A DNA stretch of 64,000 nt from Owenia fusiformis (GCA_903813345.2 CAIIXF020000001.1:26215915-26279914); one strand, 5' to 3'; positions 13,501 through 23,740 are shown, counted from the stretch's first letter. The notes: generated by a model not told the origin, from the sequence alone. A program made the numbers and translations.

Positions 13501-16500
13501 GTAAAAATTTCATGATCCCTTCAAAGACAGTATTGCTATATTATTCTCCACTCTATAGAATTTCAAAGGAAATCACAAATTCCAAATGGCTGCCTACAGC
13601 ATGAATTCGCTATAATTAAGAGATCTGTCCAAAATATAATTACATTATCCTATATCTCAAATAACTCTCAAATATTGTTTGCAAATAAGGGTAGAGTGTA
13701 AATATATTGTGACATACAGTATAGAGATTTATGTATATTTTGTTTGTTTGATGGAGTCTGTAGAGTCGCAATTTTTCTAATTGAGCTCATAATTACCTCT
13801 TCTTCACACACCATTGTTTGTCACAAAATTCTACCATATAGTTTCCCAATACATCACTTCGATGTTATGTTTGAATCGATATAAACATATTCTTTGTACA
13901 CTTTCCTTTATCTTGACATGAAATAAGGAGCTATGATGTTGGTAAATGCTCCAGAAATATAAATTAAATTATTCGAAGCATTTTTACAAAATTTGGAATC
14001 TGCCTTTTGTTTCTGTCAGCTCCCAATCAGTAAATGTCATTTAACCAATCAGGGTCAAGAACATAGTTGGGTTGTGTCAGTCATAGACCAATAAATGGGC
14101 TTTCATTTGTAGTTACATCACAAGAAAGTTAATTTGTCATCATTGATGATATTTAAAGCTGTAATCAATTTCATAAGGCCACCACCATTTAACACATTCA
14201 TTTATTCCAAAAATCATTGTTTCTTTTTTGCCCCTATTGAGCAAAATATATTCAGAAAAGCTAGACATAACAAATTTTGTACTTAAAATGAACTTCCAAT
14301 TTTAACAAGCAGGATGTTTTTGATTTACTTAATCAAAAAACATATTTTTTCCTCAAAAATGAAAAACAATTTTTTGAAATTATTTTGCTGTACTAATATT
14401 AGACCACACACTGTTTGTGTTAATTAAACATAAGTTTTTGAACTTTTATTATCTGTCTGTTTGTTGGTGATCTGTCTGGTTTCACTTTTAAAATGTGACT
14501 ATAATATAAAATCTTCAATTGTCCTTTAAGTCCTGTGTCTCAAAAGCTCACCTCATTCACTTTACAAATAGGTTTAGGGCTTCAGAGTGTTGCATTAGGG
14601 GGTATCTCTGCAGTCATTATAGGATATCCTATGACTTTGAGGAATATCTTATTTTAACGTATTTTATCTACGAGGTGATATTGATATCTGCACGAGAGAG
14701 CAAAGCGAACGAGTGCAAAATCAATATCACCGAGTAGATTAAAATTATATTCTGAAAAAAATCATAGGATGTTCTTATTATCCTACACTTACAAGGAGTG
14801 TACTAAATGTATAATATCATTGCAAAATGAATTTCATGCCAAATAGAGTCAATTTGGCGGGAAATCAACAAGCGGAGTATATCGTCACACTATCCTCCGC
14901 ATATTGGGTTTTCCGGAGTATATTGTCACGATATCCTCCGCCCGGAGTATATCATCACGATATCCTCCTGTTATTCATTTTGCCAATAGATATCAAATTT
15001 TTTTTTAATGTTATTATACATTTAGTACACTAAGTGTAGGATAATAGATTATATCAACTTGATATCAACACAGCAACAAAATTCAATACTCTCTTTAGGT
15101 GCCAAGATCTGATTAGGTTTGAGGCATGCTGGGTAAATTACTTGGCAGTCGTTTTGAATTTTTCCATAAATCTTGTCATCAGTATTCCTGGAAAACTTGC
15201 ACTTATCCGTTAAACTTGAAAATTTTACAGATGGAAGAGCAGACTATTGCCAAGATTTGATTAGGTTTTGGGCATGCTGGGTAAATTACATGGTGATTAT
15301 TTGGTCTTCAAAGTGCGATATTTATCACCGTGTGTCTTGTTAGTTTATGATCTCCGTAGAATATAGAAAATATTGTACCCTACAAAGTCTGTTTCATATT
15401 TGCTATATTTGGTTTTAAAATGTGTTTTCAACTGGAAATGATGACTTGCCAAAGCATGTGATATAGTGATGTCCAGCTCATTCTTGATTCTGTAGCTCAT
15501 GCAGTGAAAAATACATGATATATTTAGTTATTTACATCACATCGGCCAATCAGATCATTTGGATTTCACTGTCATTGAATTAAAACCAATATTAACTAAT
15601 TTGTGTGACGGTTTTAGCTATAAATGGAAAAATGGCCACAAATTTAAATTGTACTATTCAGACAAAATCATCAAATGGGCCTAATGACGTATGCATTCTT
15701 CTAGCTGTGAACTACTATTAGAGCTTTTTGAATGTTTATTAGAGCTAATGAATGCTAATTACCTCCTGATACACCACCCTGGGAGATGATGTCAATATTT
15801 CATGTTCATATTTTTTTTACTAATGTAATTTAGATGGGAATTGATATGATTTAGCTAGCATTCGCGAAAGCAACTTCTGGTTGCAGGATTAACCTATTAA
15901 TATGCATAAATGAACATAAATGAAGTTGAAATGACAAACAACTCTCTAGTCATCTCACAGTGATCATGTGACTCTTTATGCAATTGTAACATCTATGTGC
16001 TAAATGTACTTCTCCTCTAATTGCAATACTGAATACATCCTTAGTCGGTGTTAGTTGCTGCTTAAAGGCAGATTAAACCATTATTTAGGTGACCTATTGG
16101 GCTTGACGTGGTAGCTTGCAGCTTCTGGAATTCATGGCAGGTTCATACCTGTATGTAAATGATTAGGTCATCCAATTGCAGTACACCTGTAGTTGGCAGT
16201 TGCATTCGTGAATGCCACCTCAGTTCAATAATATTTAGTCCAATGACCTTAATTTGAATGGTGTTTGTTTGTAGATTGCCCAAAAGTGTAGTGTTTGTTT
16301 GTAGATTGCCCTAAAGTGTGCTGATATATGCAATCCATGCAGGAACTGGGACCTCAGCCAAAAGTGGAGTACATCTATATGTCAAGAGTTCTTTCAACAA
16401 GGTTAGTGTCCTATGAAGAAGATGAGGAATCATACAAGTGATAATAAACATGAATACTTGTTCTATATATTTAAGGAATAAAGACCGATATTTTATGATT

Positions 16501-17271
16501 TATGGCGTAATATATGACTGAAAATTTTATTCTGTTCATTGTTAACCCTTTCCCGACGTGAATATAAGAGGAAAATGTTGGCCCTGGTGACGGATAAGTA
16601 AGAGCAGATTTTAGGGGAAAACTGAAAATTACCTATGCCCAGGGACCTATAACTTGAATTTTATGCACTGAAATACATTTTTTAGTAAGGACTATCGTAT
16701 TAGAACAACTTGTCAAAATTTGGTGTAAAAATACTGAATAGAACTGGAGATATTATCATTTCATCGATGTATATAAATAAAAATTATGGTGCCAAAAGGA
16801 GCCTATCGTCCTGAAAGGTATTACATAATAGGGCACCATATGGAGCCCATCGTCGTGAAAGGGTTAAAAGACCAAATTGTGTAGCGATTGAGGTCTTTGG
16901 CAATGCCCAGAATCAAATTTGAGGCCCAATCTCCATATAATATATGGGAGGTCGAAAAAACTGAATTTTCCCTCATTTTGAGATCTCTCCAATTATTTTA
17001 CTCAAATCATAGTAATTTAAGAGTATTGTCTTGTCTTTATAATCTGTGCCTATGATTTTCTACTTTGAACATAGATCTGTACCCACTGTATGTGAGATAT
17101 TATGTTATTCATTTGATCAGAATGAATGATTTTACATTGATTTTTCACCTTCAAATCTTCAAATCGTTATATATTGGAAATGTTTTGCAGGTGACATTGA
17201 GCGAGAGCTAAATATTCCTGTGACGCCTTTCTGTGATAAGTTGTCAACTACAACAGCAAAGATACAAGTGG
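1527..17271 (+). CDS. PDE7: PDE7-type cAMP phosphodiesterase, partial (10 exons)
   Basis: Hydrolyses cyclic AMP in the cytosol; PDE7 is the cAMP-specific, rolipram-insensitive branch of class I phosphodiesterases. Exons: 1527-1672, 3360-3423, 6895-6990, 9290-9387, 11213-11341, 11875-11966, 12418-12499, 13235-13300, 16305-16401, 17191-17271. Phases close across all joins and give about 317 residues. Recognisable stretches are [42 protein letters not shown] (the YHN catalytic His and HxxxH metal site), [11 protein letters not shown] (metal site), [39 protein letters not shown] (metal Asp) and QEFFQQGDIERE. These follow vertebrate PDE7 almost residue by residue. The N-terminus lies upstream of the window. 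The last exon, expected to continue after 'IQVG', was not found and may be in the gap at 17501-18000 or beyond. Exon 8 starts at a NAGNAG acceptor, so one Gln is optional. Family assignment is firm; the upstream boundary of the first exon is less sure. Confidence 0.93.
1793..2545 (+). mobile_element. Interspersed element with GTCACCACC hairpin end, copy 1
   Basis: Begins with a small palindrome (ATGTCACCAC, loop, GTGGTGACAT), followed by TTGTTATGGTCTCC, a GGTTGGC-rich stretch and alternating TTGACCTT/TCAAGTTC segments. It ends GAGCAAC..GGTAGTGACATTTTGTCATG. It matches 4970-5515 closely. A separate fold-back element is inserted into it at 2144-2476. Related fragments are at 2640-2745, 13055-13205 and, inverted, 62516-62640. 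I do not recognise a named family. Confidence 0.75.
2144..2476. mobile_element. Fold-back minisatellite element with 9-bp target duplication
   Basis: About eight units of (GACGTTTCACCCCCTA) are followed after 2290 by about eleven units in reverse complement (TAGGGGTGAAACGTC), so the 333-bp segment can fold into one long hairpin. It is flanked by direct repeats GAACTAATA at 2135-2143 and 2477-2485. The paralogous repeat at 4970-5515 has one uninterrupted GAACTAATA at 5453-5461, so it serves as an empty site. Confidence 0.85.
4327..4590. repeat. Inverted repeat CGGTAACAAAATGTCG
   Basis: A 16-bp sequence near 4356 recurs in reverse complement near 4558, each next to ACCGAAACG. The elevated CpG relative to the surroundings suggests a small element. 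A truncated copy of the GATGCGAGTAG family follows at about 4609-4930. Confidence 0.45.
4609..4930 (+). mobile_element. Truncated copy of the GATGCGAGTAG MITE family
   Basis: Shares, in order, ATTTGAGGTCTACATGTAAA, TCTAGAAATATGG, TTTTGTGTTGGAC, ATATTTTCATTTGTATAATT, ATCAGACACA and CCTGCCATG with the complete copies at 42721, 48047 and 63568. Both terminal inverted repeats are missing or decayed. Confidence 0.6.
4935..5026. repeat. Perfect 92-bp palindrome (43-bp arms, 6-nt loop)
   Basis: Arms 4935-4977 and 4984-5026 are exactly complementary, with loop TTTTTG. The centre is the GTCACCAC/GTGGTGAC hairpin end of the interspersed element. The outer parts (CATAATGTGCATTGCC and complement) look like an inverted copy of flanking DNA. 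Confidence 0.93.
4970..5515 (+). mobile_element. Interspersed element with GTCACCACC hairpin end, copy 2
   Basis: Colinear with 1793-2545 without the fold-back insertion: hairpin end, TTATGGTCTCCATTTTTGTG, GGTTGGC runs, repeated TCAAATCTGACTTA and TTGACCTTCAATG blocks, and a GAGCAACAAGGTGGTGACAT end. It lies in the PDE7 intron between 3423 and 6895. Confidence 0.75.
5520..6890. other. PDE7 intron sequence, nothing recognised
   Basis: AT-rich intron between repeat copy 2 and exon 3. It contains no long ORF, repeat array or RNA gene that I can support. Confidence 0.6.
6991..9289. other. PDE7 intron sequence, nothing recognised
   Basis: A 2.3-kb AT-rich intron between exons 3 and 4. Short ORFs here (for example 7623-7805) have no recognisable family features. 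Confidence 0.6.
9824..11284 (+). repeat. 112-bp tandem array of a PDE7 splice acceptor plus partial exon, 13 acceptors
   Basis: Thirteen copies of an intron end (about 40 nt closing in TTTCAG) followed by the first 72 nt of PDE7 exon 5. Exon copies begin at 9870, 9982, 10094, 10206, 10318, 10430, 10542, 10653, 10765, 10877, 10989, 11101 and 11213. Spacing is 112 bp, except one 111-bp unit that lost a C near 10610. Only the last copy runs on into the rest of the exon and a good donor at 11342. Each earlier copy reads ...[13 protein letters not shown]-stop. The first copy is the most diverged (TTTTAG acceptor, KMAALVAAM). Copy 3 has D to N in the metal motif, copy 4 has A to T, and copy 9 has M to I. 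High identity between copies points to recent amplification. Confidence 0.95.
12108..12330. mobile_element. MITE with about 65-bp imperfect TIRs, TA target
   Basis: The left end GACCTTTCCGATAAAC.. and the reverse complement of the right end GACCTTTTTAATAAAC.. stay alignable through CTTTTGGTA and CTATGATATATT. TA is present on both sides (12106-12107 and 12331-12332). The element sits in the PDE7 intron between exons 6 and 7. Confidence 0.75.
12662..12861. mobile_element. Short MITE with TACTGT..ACAGTA ends
   Basis: The left end TACTGTCCTTCCACTTAATT and the right end (reverse complement TACTGTACTTCTACTTAATT) form about 23-bp TIRs with two mismatches. The interior repeats AAATTAAGTAG-like words. 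It lies in the PDE7 intron between exons 7 and 8. Confidence 0.7.
13055..13205 (+). mobile_element. Fragment of the GTCACCACC-hairpin element
   Basis: ATGTCACCACC..TTGACATATTGTTATTGTCTCC at the left and GTTACATTTTGCATTTTGATGCCTTG at the right match the two longer copies with most of the interior deleted. It ends about 30 bp before PDE7 exon 8. Confidence 0.65.
13286..13345 (+). repeat. Local duplication of the PDE7 exon 8 splice donor
   Basis: The exon 8 end CATTTTATTTTACAG|GTAAG is followed by two diverged copies, CATTTCATTTTACAG|AAGAA and CATTATCATATTACAG|GTAAA. The third restores a potential donor about 40 nt downstream, which would shift the frame if used. Confidence 0.65.
14619..15043. 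mobile_element. Bipartite palindromic element, copy 1
   Basis: The first part (14619-14775) is a hairpin: GGATATCCTATGA..GAATATC..GGTGATATTGATAT..TGCAC with its complement after an AGAGAGCAAAGCGAACGAG loop. The second part (14779-15043) has TIRs TATCCTACACTT..GTGTACTAAATGTATAATA. Between the TIRs are three near-palindromes of the form CGGAGTATATCGTCACGATA..CCTCCG. It is nearly identical to 41143-41550. It lies in the PDE7 intron between exons 8 and 9. Confidence 0.85.
15101..15295 (+). repeat. Direct repeat of about 45 bp, 148 bp apart
   Basis: GCCAAGATCTGATTAGGTTT and GGCATGCTGGGTAAATTAC occur at 15101-15145 and again, with a few changes, at 15249-15295. The rest of this intron (15300-16260) shows nothing I can name. 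Confidence 0.6.
16261..16320 (+). repeat. 30-bp tandem duplication of the PDE7 exon 9 splice acceptor
   Basis: 16261-16290 and 16291-16320 are near-identical. Each holds GTTTGTTTGTAG followed by the first 16 nt of exon 9. The second copy gives the frame used in the model ([11 protein letters not shown]). The first acceptor, ending at 16274, would add 30 nt in frame ending in TAG directly before the normal exon start. Confidence 0.9.
16546..16863. mobile_element. piggyBac-type MITE with TTAA target duplication
   Basis: Termini CCCTTTCCCGACG and, inverted, CCCTTTCACGACG. Immediately outside are TTAA at 16542-16545 and 16864-16867. CCCT-type ends with a TTAA target are the piggyBac superfamily hallmark. 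There is no transposase ORF. It lies in the last visible PDE7 intron. Confidence 0.8.
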
Positions 17272-17317
17272 GTAGGTATATTGGTGTGATAAAAATGGTT
17301 GACTACAAATAATATAC

Positions 17318-18307
17318 TTAAACATAGCATTGATCGAGTTTGGCCCAAAGGTCACAAATCAAATCTATCTCATGATTCCTAGGCAGCCAGTACCATTTGA
17401 TCATCGTGTGGTCTTCAAACATATCCAACGTATATGTGTCTGACCATGGAATATTCTTGGTCTTGTGTAGAAATGATTTCTCTGGCTTACTGCTACCATG
17501 NNNNNNNNNNNNNNNNNNNNNNNNNNNNNNNNNNNNNNNNNNNNNNNNNNNNNNNNNNNNNNNNNNNNNNNNNNNNNNNNNNNNNNNNNNNNNNNNNNNN
17601 NNNNNNNNNNNNNNNNNNNNNNNNNNNNNNNNNNNNNNNNNNNNNNNNNNNNNNNNNNNNNNNNNNNNNNNNNNNNNNNNNNNNNNNNNNNNNNNNNNNN
17701 NNNNNNNNNNNNNNNNNNNNNNNNNNNNNNNNNNNNNNNNNNNNNNNNNNNNNNNNNNNNNNNNNNNNNNNNNNNNNNNNNNNNNNNNNNNNNNNNNNNN
17801 NNNNNNNNNNNNNNNNNNNNNNNNNNNNNNNNNNNNNNNNNNNNNNNNNNNNNNNNNNNNNNNNNNNNNNNNNNNNNNNNNNNNNNNNNNNNNNNNNNNN
17901 NNNNNNNNNNNNNNNNNNNNNNNNNNNNNNNNNNNNNNNNNNNNNNNNNNNNNNNNNNNNNNNNNNNNNNNNNNNNNNNNNNNNNNNNNNNNNNNNNNNN
18001 CTTTATATTTATGAAACCTGGCGTGCAATTGCAAATGGTCTTTAGCCAAGCGAAGCCGGTCAGGTTTGATAATGTTTTGTGCAGTGTCATTCGTGACTGT
18101 TGGGTCCCTTGTGTCAACATCGTTTACATTAGGTCTTGGGATGTTACGATTGGTGTTTTCCATACTTGTATGCATATTTGATCTAACGTCTGATTGTAGC
18201 AAAGCCACTTTAATGGAATGGAGTTCTTGTTTTTCTTTATGGCCAGGTGCTCTCTTTAATTCGCTTGTCATTTTGGATTTTATTTTAGCACATGTTACTC
18301 TGTCCAT
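17318..18307 (-). CDS. Putative protein, ORF interrupted by the gap
   Basis: An ORF reads towards lower coordinates from ATG at 18307, about 102 codons before the gap, and then about 60 codons from 17500 to a stop at 17318. The N-terminal part is polar and basic (KIKSKMTSELKRAPGHKEK). The C-terminal part contains NIPWSDTYTLDMFEDHTM and a Trp-rich KWYWLPRN segment. Base composition is less AT-rich than the neighbours, which favours real coding. I do not recognise the family, and the frame link across the N run is only assumed. It could be an intronless gene, a retrocopy or a transposon protein. Confidence 0.35.
   Translation of the reverse strand: MDRVTCAKIKSKMTSELKRAPGHKEKQELHSIKVALLQSDVRSNMHTSMENTNRNIPRPNVNDVDTRDPTVTNDTAQNIIKPDRLRLAKDHLQLHARFHKYKXXXXXXXXXXXXXXXXXXXXXXXXXXXXXXXXXXXXXXXXXXXXXXXXXXXXXXXXXXXXXXXXXXXXXXXXXXXXXXXXXXXXXXXXXXXXXXXXXXXXXXXXXXXXXXXXXXXXXXXXXXXXXXXXXXXXXXXXXXXXXXXXXXXXXXXXXXXXXXXXXXXXXXXHGSSKPEKSFLHKTKNIPWSDTYTLDMFEDHTMIKWYWLPRNHEIDLICDLWAKLDQCYV
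17501..18000. other. Assembly gap (500 N)
   Basis: Exactly 500 N, so probably a placeholder rather than a measured length. Sequence joined across it cannot be trusted to be in frame or adjacent. Confidence 0.99.
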
Positions 18308-20290
18308 CCCTAATTACCTACGATGATCCATTTATGTGATAGTTGTGAGGCTCCGCCTACTGAAAAGCTTTCAATCTAATTAATCAACCTTATTAATCTG
18401 TTAATAACATTGCAATTTGTGTTTTGTTCTTCGATCCATCATCGTTTCTCTTAGTTATTGTTAGCAAAGTATTGAAGTGTTCCCAAAGGTACATATTAGT
18501 ATACCTAGCCTCTTTTTAATGTAATAGTCAAGTTTCCGTCTTAACACTAATAACCAAACAAAATCCAGCATGCAACCTCCATATTGTCGCAATTTTGCTG
18601 AGGCACGTCACTTCCTATAATTACAAGTCGTAAGTGCAAAGTGAAAAGGGCAAAAGGCGTATCTTTTGACCATGTGTTCATGAATTGTTGTGTATATCTT
18701 AATAGAGATATCTGTCGACTCTAATGAACAAAAATGATAAACAGGACGATTTTAACCATGATATGAACTGCTAATCATTGATTAAGTACTTTGACAATTC
18801 GCTCAATATTAATTGTTCAATGATTTAACGAACTCTTAAAGATCAGGTAAAGTATACCAATAAAACTGAAATATATGAATAGCCGGAGAGCTTTGTAAAC
18901 CTGATAGTGTTAAATTCTAATAACGACCAAAGTATAGGGTAGGCCAAAAGAAATATCTATGATATTCATTCTGATATAATATAAAAATAGAAATGGACTT
19001 GAAAAATATTTTCTCCCGACGCGGGACATTAATTCTTTACATGATATTAACCTAGTATATAGTTTATGTGTATCTGGATGAGAAATTCTAAACTTTTGAC
19101 CGAGCAATTCAAATTGTTAGAGAGTATAGATGAGATGGAAAGTGTAAGATTCTGTAATTTAGAAAAATACATGACATGAAATTACAAGAGAAGAAATACT
19201 GTAAAACTAACAATGTTTTCGAAACATTTAGCTCCTTTTTTCTAGTTCTTTTGGGGACGCATAGGGTATCACATGGTTCCAAGAAGTATTACATGAACTA
19301 TGATAAAAACGTTTGAAAGAAAAGGCTGTCTCTCAAGAAAACGGGAAACCTTAGACAAAATCTGGACGAACAATAAAGCATTTGTTGTCAGGAAGAACTA
19401 GCAAGTGGGTGCGAGCAGGACATCAGGGGAACACTGTTTGAAACTGTTTGAAAGGCTCAATTTAGCGCCATCAGGGGAACACTGTTTGAAACTGTACATT
19501 AAACATGATCTCTGTATATCTTCCATTTTAGCCAGTTGCACTTCAGAAGTTGCGGTTCTTATATCATGTATATGTGGCGGTGTTTAAGTGGCGTCTAGCG
19601 CCGGAAACAATATTCTAAACGAGTAAAATACAATATAACGCACAAATTCATGATGCTCGTTGGGAATTAATGTGATCTTCTAAACTGAATTATAAGTCCG
19701 AACTACAAAGACAATGTTTGTGTAATCCACGGACTAAAATTATGAAATAGAGATATAGACGTTTCTTAGACCACCCTGTCAATATGTTCAGTATAAGCAG
19801 CACGGTAATCAATTCACAAATCCAATGAATTATCTTCGTCTTAGAGACGATGGAGTGGTATGAATTCATTACTACGACTATGTTAACATTAAATGAATGA
19901 TTTATTTGTATAACTGAGGATCTTGTATATATTCCATGATTGATATTTATTTGCCATGAAACGGGATGGCTTATAAGTGACATGGGAAGAGGGGCAAATA
20001 TTCTTGCACCATGCGACTATCTTTGAATATAGACCTTATGTCATGTTGAAGGTAATTAAAATATATTATTGATTGTGCAAGCTTAATATCATATGAATCA
20101 AAAATATTTTGTGATAATTCAGGATACGAATTTTAGATTCTGTCCCTTTAAGATTTTCTTTTGTTTCTATTCAAACATGATACAAGTATATAGTTCATTT
20201 ATCTGTCGCACAACCTCAATTCACCCAGTCATACCATTCCGCTCATGTACAAATAAAAACATACTTTTTCCAAACTGACTATTTAGGATT
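18308..20290. other. Intergenic, nothing recognised
   Basis: AT-rich with short unconvincing ORFs. A motif near 18605-18670 (CACTTCC..CAAGTCG..GGGCAAAAGGCG) resembles 23868-23910, suggesting decayed repeat. At 19422-19495 a GGGGAACACTGTTTGAAACT sequence is repeated 56 bp apart. Confidence 0.5.
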
Positions 20291-20294
20291 TGAT

Positions 20295-22000
20295 TCGCAA
20301 GAAGCTGAATATTGAATTCGAAAATTATAAAAATAATATCAGCACATATGGATCACGCTGCCATCTTTTAATCAATGTCAAGTATTTATGGCAAAACATG
20401 TACATCCAAGGGCGTTACAATACCCGGGAATTTATCGGTTCGTCCAGTACTTGTTTGTGATAGCGCCCTCTGTAGGTCACTGTGCTTATAGCCTACAGTA
20501 ATACGGGGTAGGATATCGGGAATTCGGTCAGTTTCTATCCGTCGATTTCGCTATGAATTGAAGCAAGTGTGACCACTTTATCCACTTAAACAATTTGATA
20601 ATTGATTAAATATTTAAAAAAATCGATAAACACGTTATACACTTCCTATCTCCTTAGAAATTAGCATGTATTTATGGATTGTGTTTTCGAACAAGGCTCG
20701 ACCCACCCCAATAGGGAAATCCTTATGCTAATTAGTATGACGTCATATTTTCCTGGGGAATCCTAGATTTCAAGGCCTCAGTCTGTTATTGTGTCAAATG
20801 TAAACGCTCTTGGGACGCTCTTTTGCAGACAGAAAATTGACAGATTAGCTTTTAACTTTCAGCTTTGATGTTTAAATATTCTGTATTTCTACCGGACTTC
20901 TTGCTGAATATCATATAATGTTATAACTTGATTTGGATCATTGCCTGATTGATCATTCTGAAATTTTGATTGTGATTCATGATTGATTGGCAAGAAAAAT
21001 AATTCCTATTGTTTTCCAGCGAAGTCAAAATGTTACAGCATGAGTTATAATGTCGAGTTTGCATCATGTTAAATTCTGCTAGTGATTAGAAGTCCATGCA
21101 CAAGCATACACATAAGAGACAAACACACCCAGGGCTCCAGGCCGTGGATGGAAATATAAAACTATTTAAGGCACAAACTGGTATTAATAGACCGATATGT
21201 AGTGTCTGCCATGTATTGAAGGTAAACCAATCTGTATTATTAATGTTTCTTCTATCAATACATGGGTTGTGCAATAGAAAAGCAATGGCACAATCAAAAA
21301 TGTGCATATCAATCGTGAATATCTCTCGGTTCAAAGCTTATTTCCAACAGAATCGTGTCAAAATATGTGTCTGAGTAACAGTTATACATTATAAGATCGC
21401 AAACTCTTACCAATTATCAGCCGAATGGCTCATTTTCAACGAAATGTCCTTAAGACAACAGCCCTGGGTCGCGCCTGAGACCAAAAACTACTTCAAATAG
21501 CCCTCCCCTAATTATATTGGATAATCACATTTATGCGTGCGCGCGCAGCTCATCCAATGAACGAAACGCCACTTCCCGCTGAAATCACCGGGTATTGATC
21601 TTTCCCTTGGTACATCCCTAATTCACATCATAGGTAAAAGGGCAAACGGTTTATTTTTATTTCGAGTTATTGATTTTGTAGCCCCACTTGGCTATTTGAG
21701 AGGGGTCAAACATCTACTTTTTGAAATAATTGGTCAATTGTGACACTATTCCCCCTCTCTTCTGCCCTGATCCCCATTCGACTACAGAACGTGTTAAAGC
21801 ATCTATGTTTTAATGGAGCCAAAATGAATACGCCATTTGACTCAAATAACCTTCTTTCAGATAACCCATGCAAAATAAGCACATTTTTAAAGAAATGGCA
21901 TGTTATCGTTGCAAAAAGATGACAACCTACATACCAGTTTAATATTGAGAAAACAACATTACCAGTGTACGACAAGCATTTTACAACAAGCATTTTCTAT
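20295..22000 (+). repeat. Dispersed repeat segment, left copy
   Basis: Two blocks match later sequence in the same orientation. Block 20297-20400 (AAGAAGCTGAATATTGAATT..ATATCAGCACATATGGATCA) matches 23750-23850. Block 21690-21990 (TAATTGGTCAATTGTGACAC..CATTTGACT..TTCAGATAA) matches 28480-28810. This looks like two degraded copies of one larger element, the second one interrupted. Confidence 0.55.
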
Positions 22001-23740
22001 ATTTCTGTTCTGATAATATTTTATATTGTGCCATACCTTTGAAATTCCAAGATGCTTAGTGGATGTTCCATTATACAATAAACAATTATCATGTAAATTA
22101 CGTACTACAGTTTATGTGCGTGATTCAACTTAGTTATGCAAGAGTCGAGCATGGGCCAGGGCAATTTTGTCTTTACTTTTTAATTTTATTCTTTCCTCAT
22201 CTGGTAATCAAAATAGAGATGAACCTAGCTTCAGCTAGTCTGGAAATGCCTTATTGTACAAATATTGTATAACATTGACCTTACCCTCAGAATTCTGAGT
22301 GGACTTTGTTCGATCCGACAGATTTTGCCAACAGTTTCATCACGAGGCCCTGTTTCCATAATTCCCACTGATTGTTGTCCAAAAAGTTTTCCCAATAGTC
22401 CTGATCTTGTAAAAATCCCGGAGTTACTCTCCGTCATATTCCCGTCCTGCTAATTGTACAATTTCTTCTTGAAATTTCGAGTCATCATCTGAACGTGGGG
22501 CATCCAGAATAATATCTTTCTCTGGGACGATCGGTGTCCATGTCAATGTATCAAACATATATGTCTATATCTACTTGAGTGTTCCTAGATTGAAAAGTAA
22601 TTAATTAAATTGGGTAAACAATAAAAGAGTTTCTCAATTAGCTATTTCACCCCCGAGAGAGACGTTTAAAAATGATTTCCTCGAACTAATTTATGACAAG
22701 CTATTATATGCTATCATTTTAATTGCACAAGTCATTGCACAAATATATCAAGAGGGCATTCATTATGGCTGCCAACAACCCACGAGGATGTATCCAGCTT
22801 CCAGCAATATACTAGTAACACCCACAAAGACGAATTCCTGGAATCAATCCCTCCCTTGAGTATTGAGAATTGGAAACAAACTTAAATGTACACAGAACCC
22901 ATACCTCAGTGAACTACTTAAAGTAACTGGTAAAAACATTTTAGGAGTATATAATCCCTGAGAGTTCACCGGTGTTAGAGTAAATATAGTCTCCCCGAAT
23001 ACATGGTCCGGGGGACCATACACCCTAGGACACCTATAAACTCACATTCGGTTAAATCCTAAACATGAAACTGAAGATGAATATACAGTGCTGGTATATA
23101 TTAATTGATCAGTCGTTTAATTGGCATATTTTCTTGAATTTTAACATTTAATGTCCCAAACTCCCACAAACTGCAGAAAAGTATATACCATAAATCATAT
23201 TTACCAAAATTAGTATCTCCAAGGCTTCACACCAGCGTATGCATTATGCATTTGTCACGAGTTTGAGCTGAAATTTCCCCAAAATGAAGTAGGCTAAGGG
23301 TAGTCTCTGCCAGGTTTGTTTATTGTTGTAAGCTTGTAAGTGCTCAGAAGCAAATAATTCACGTGCGCAAAAAATCAAATAATATGATTGGTTTAAACTT
23401 TGCTGCACATGCGCACAATGTGTGCCATATTTTTTCTAGTGATTACGTTTCGTTTCATGGAGTTTCCGTTTCAGTGTAACTTCCGCAAAAATGGCTGACC
23501 ATGGACAGAATTAACAGGTAAAATCACTTCGAAATTTCAAGAGAACTTTTTACCTATAATAGCAAAACTTTTGTTTTATTTGTGCATTTTATCTATCAGA
23601 TAAGAGTCTCAAGGGTATGTAGGCAAATTCATTTTGGTAGGAGCACTCTGTTTAGTTTGAAAACGCACCCTTAATTATTATATATCAGCACTGTAGTAAA
23701 ATATCTTATTGCCAGTACTGTTACATGCAAATACGTTGTG
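22001..23740. other. Intergenic, nothing firm
   Basis: No convincing gene. At 23485-23520 an ATGGCTGACC context followed by AACAG|GTAAAATC could be a short first exon, but the longer frame stops after seven codons. Confidence 0.4.

Noticed and set aside
14519-15033. Small ORFs with sequence repeated at 41065-41540
   Set aside because: Similarity is explained by the two copies of a palindromic mobile element, not by a conserved protein.
17397-18181. Long plus-strand ORFs over the gap
   Set aside because: Most of their length is N; there is no real coding evidence on that strand.
23485-23520. First exon starting ATGGCTGACC before a GTAAAA donor
   Set aside because: The first frame stops after seven codons and no downstream exon was found; an inner ATG gives only six residues.
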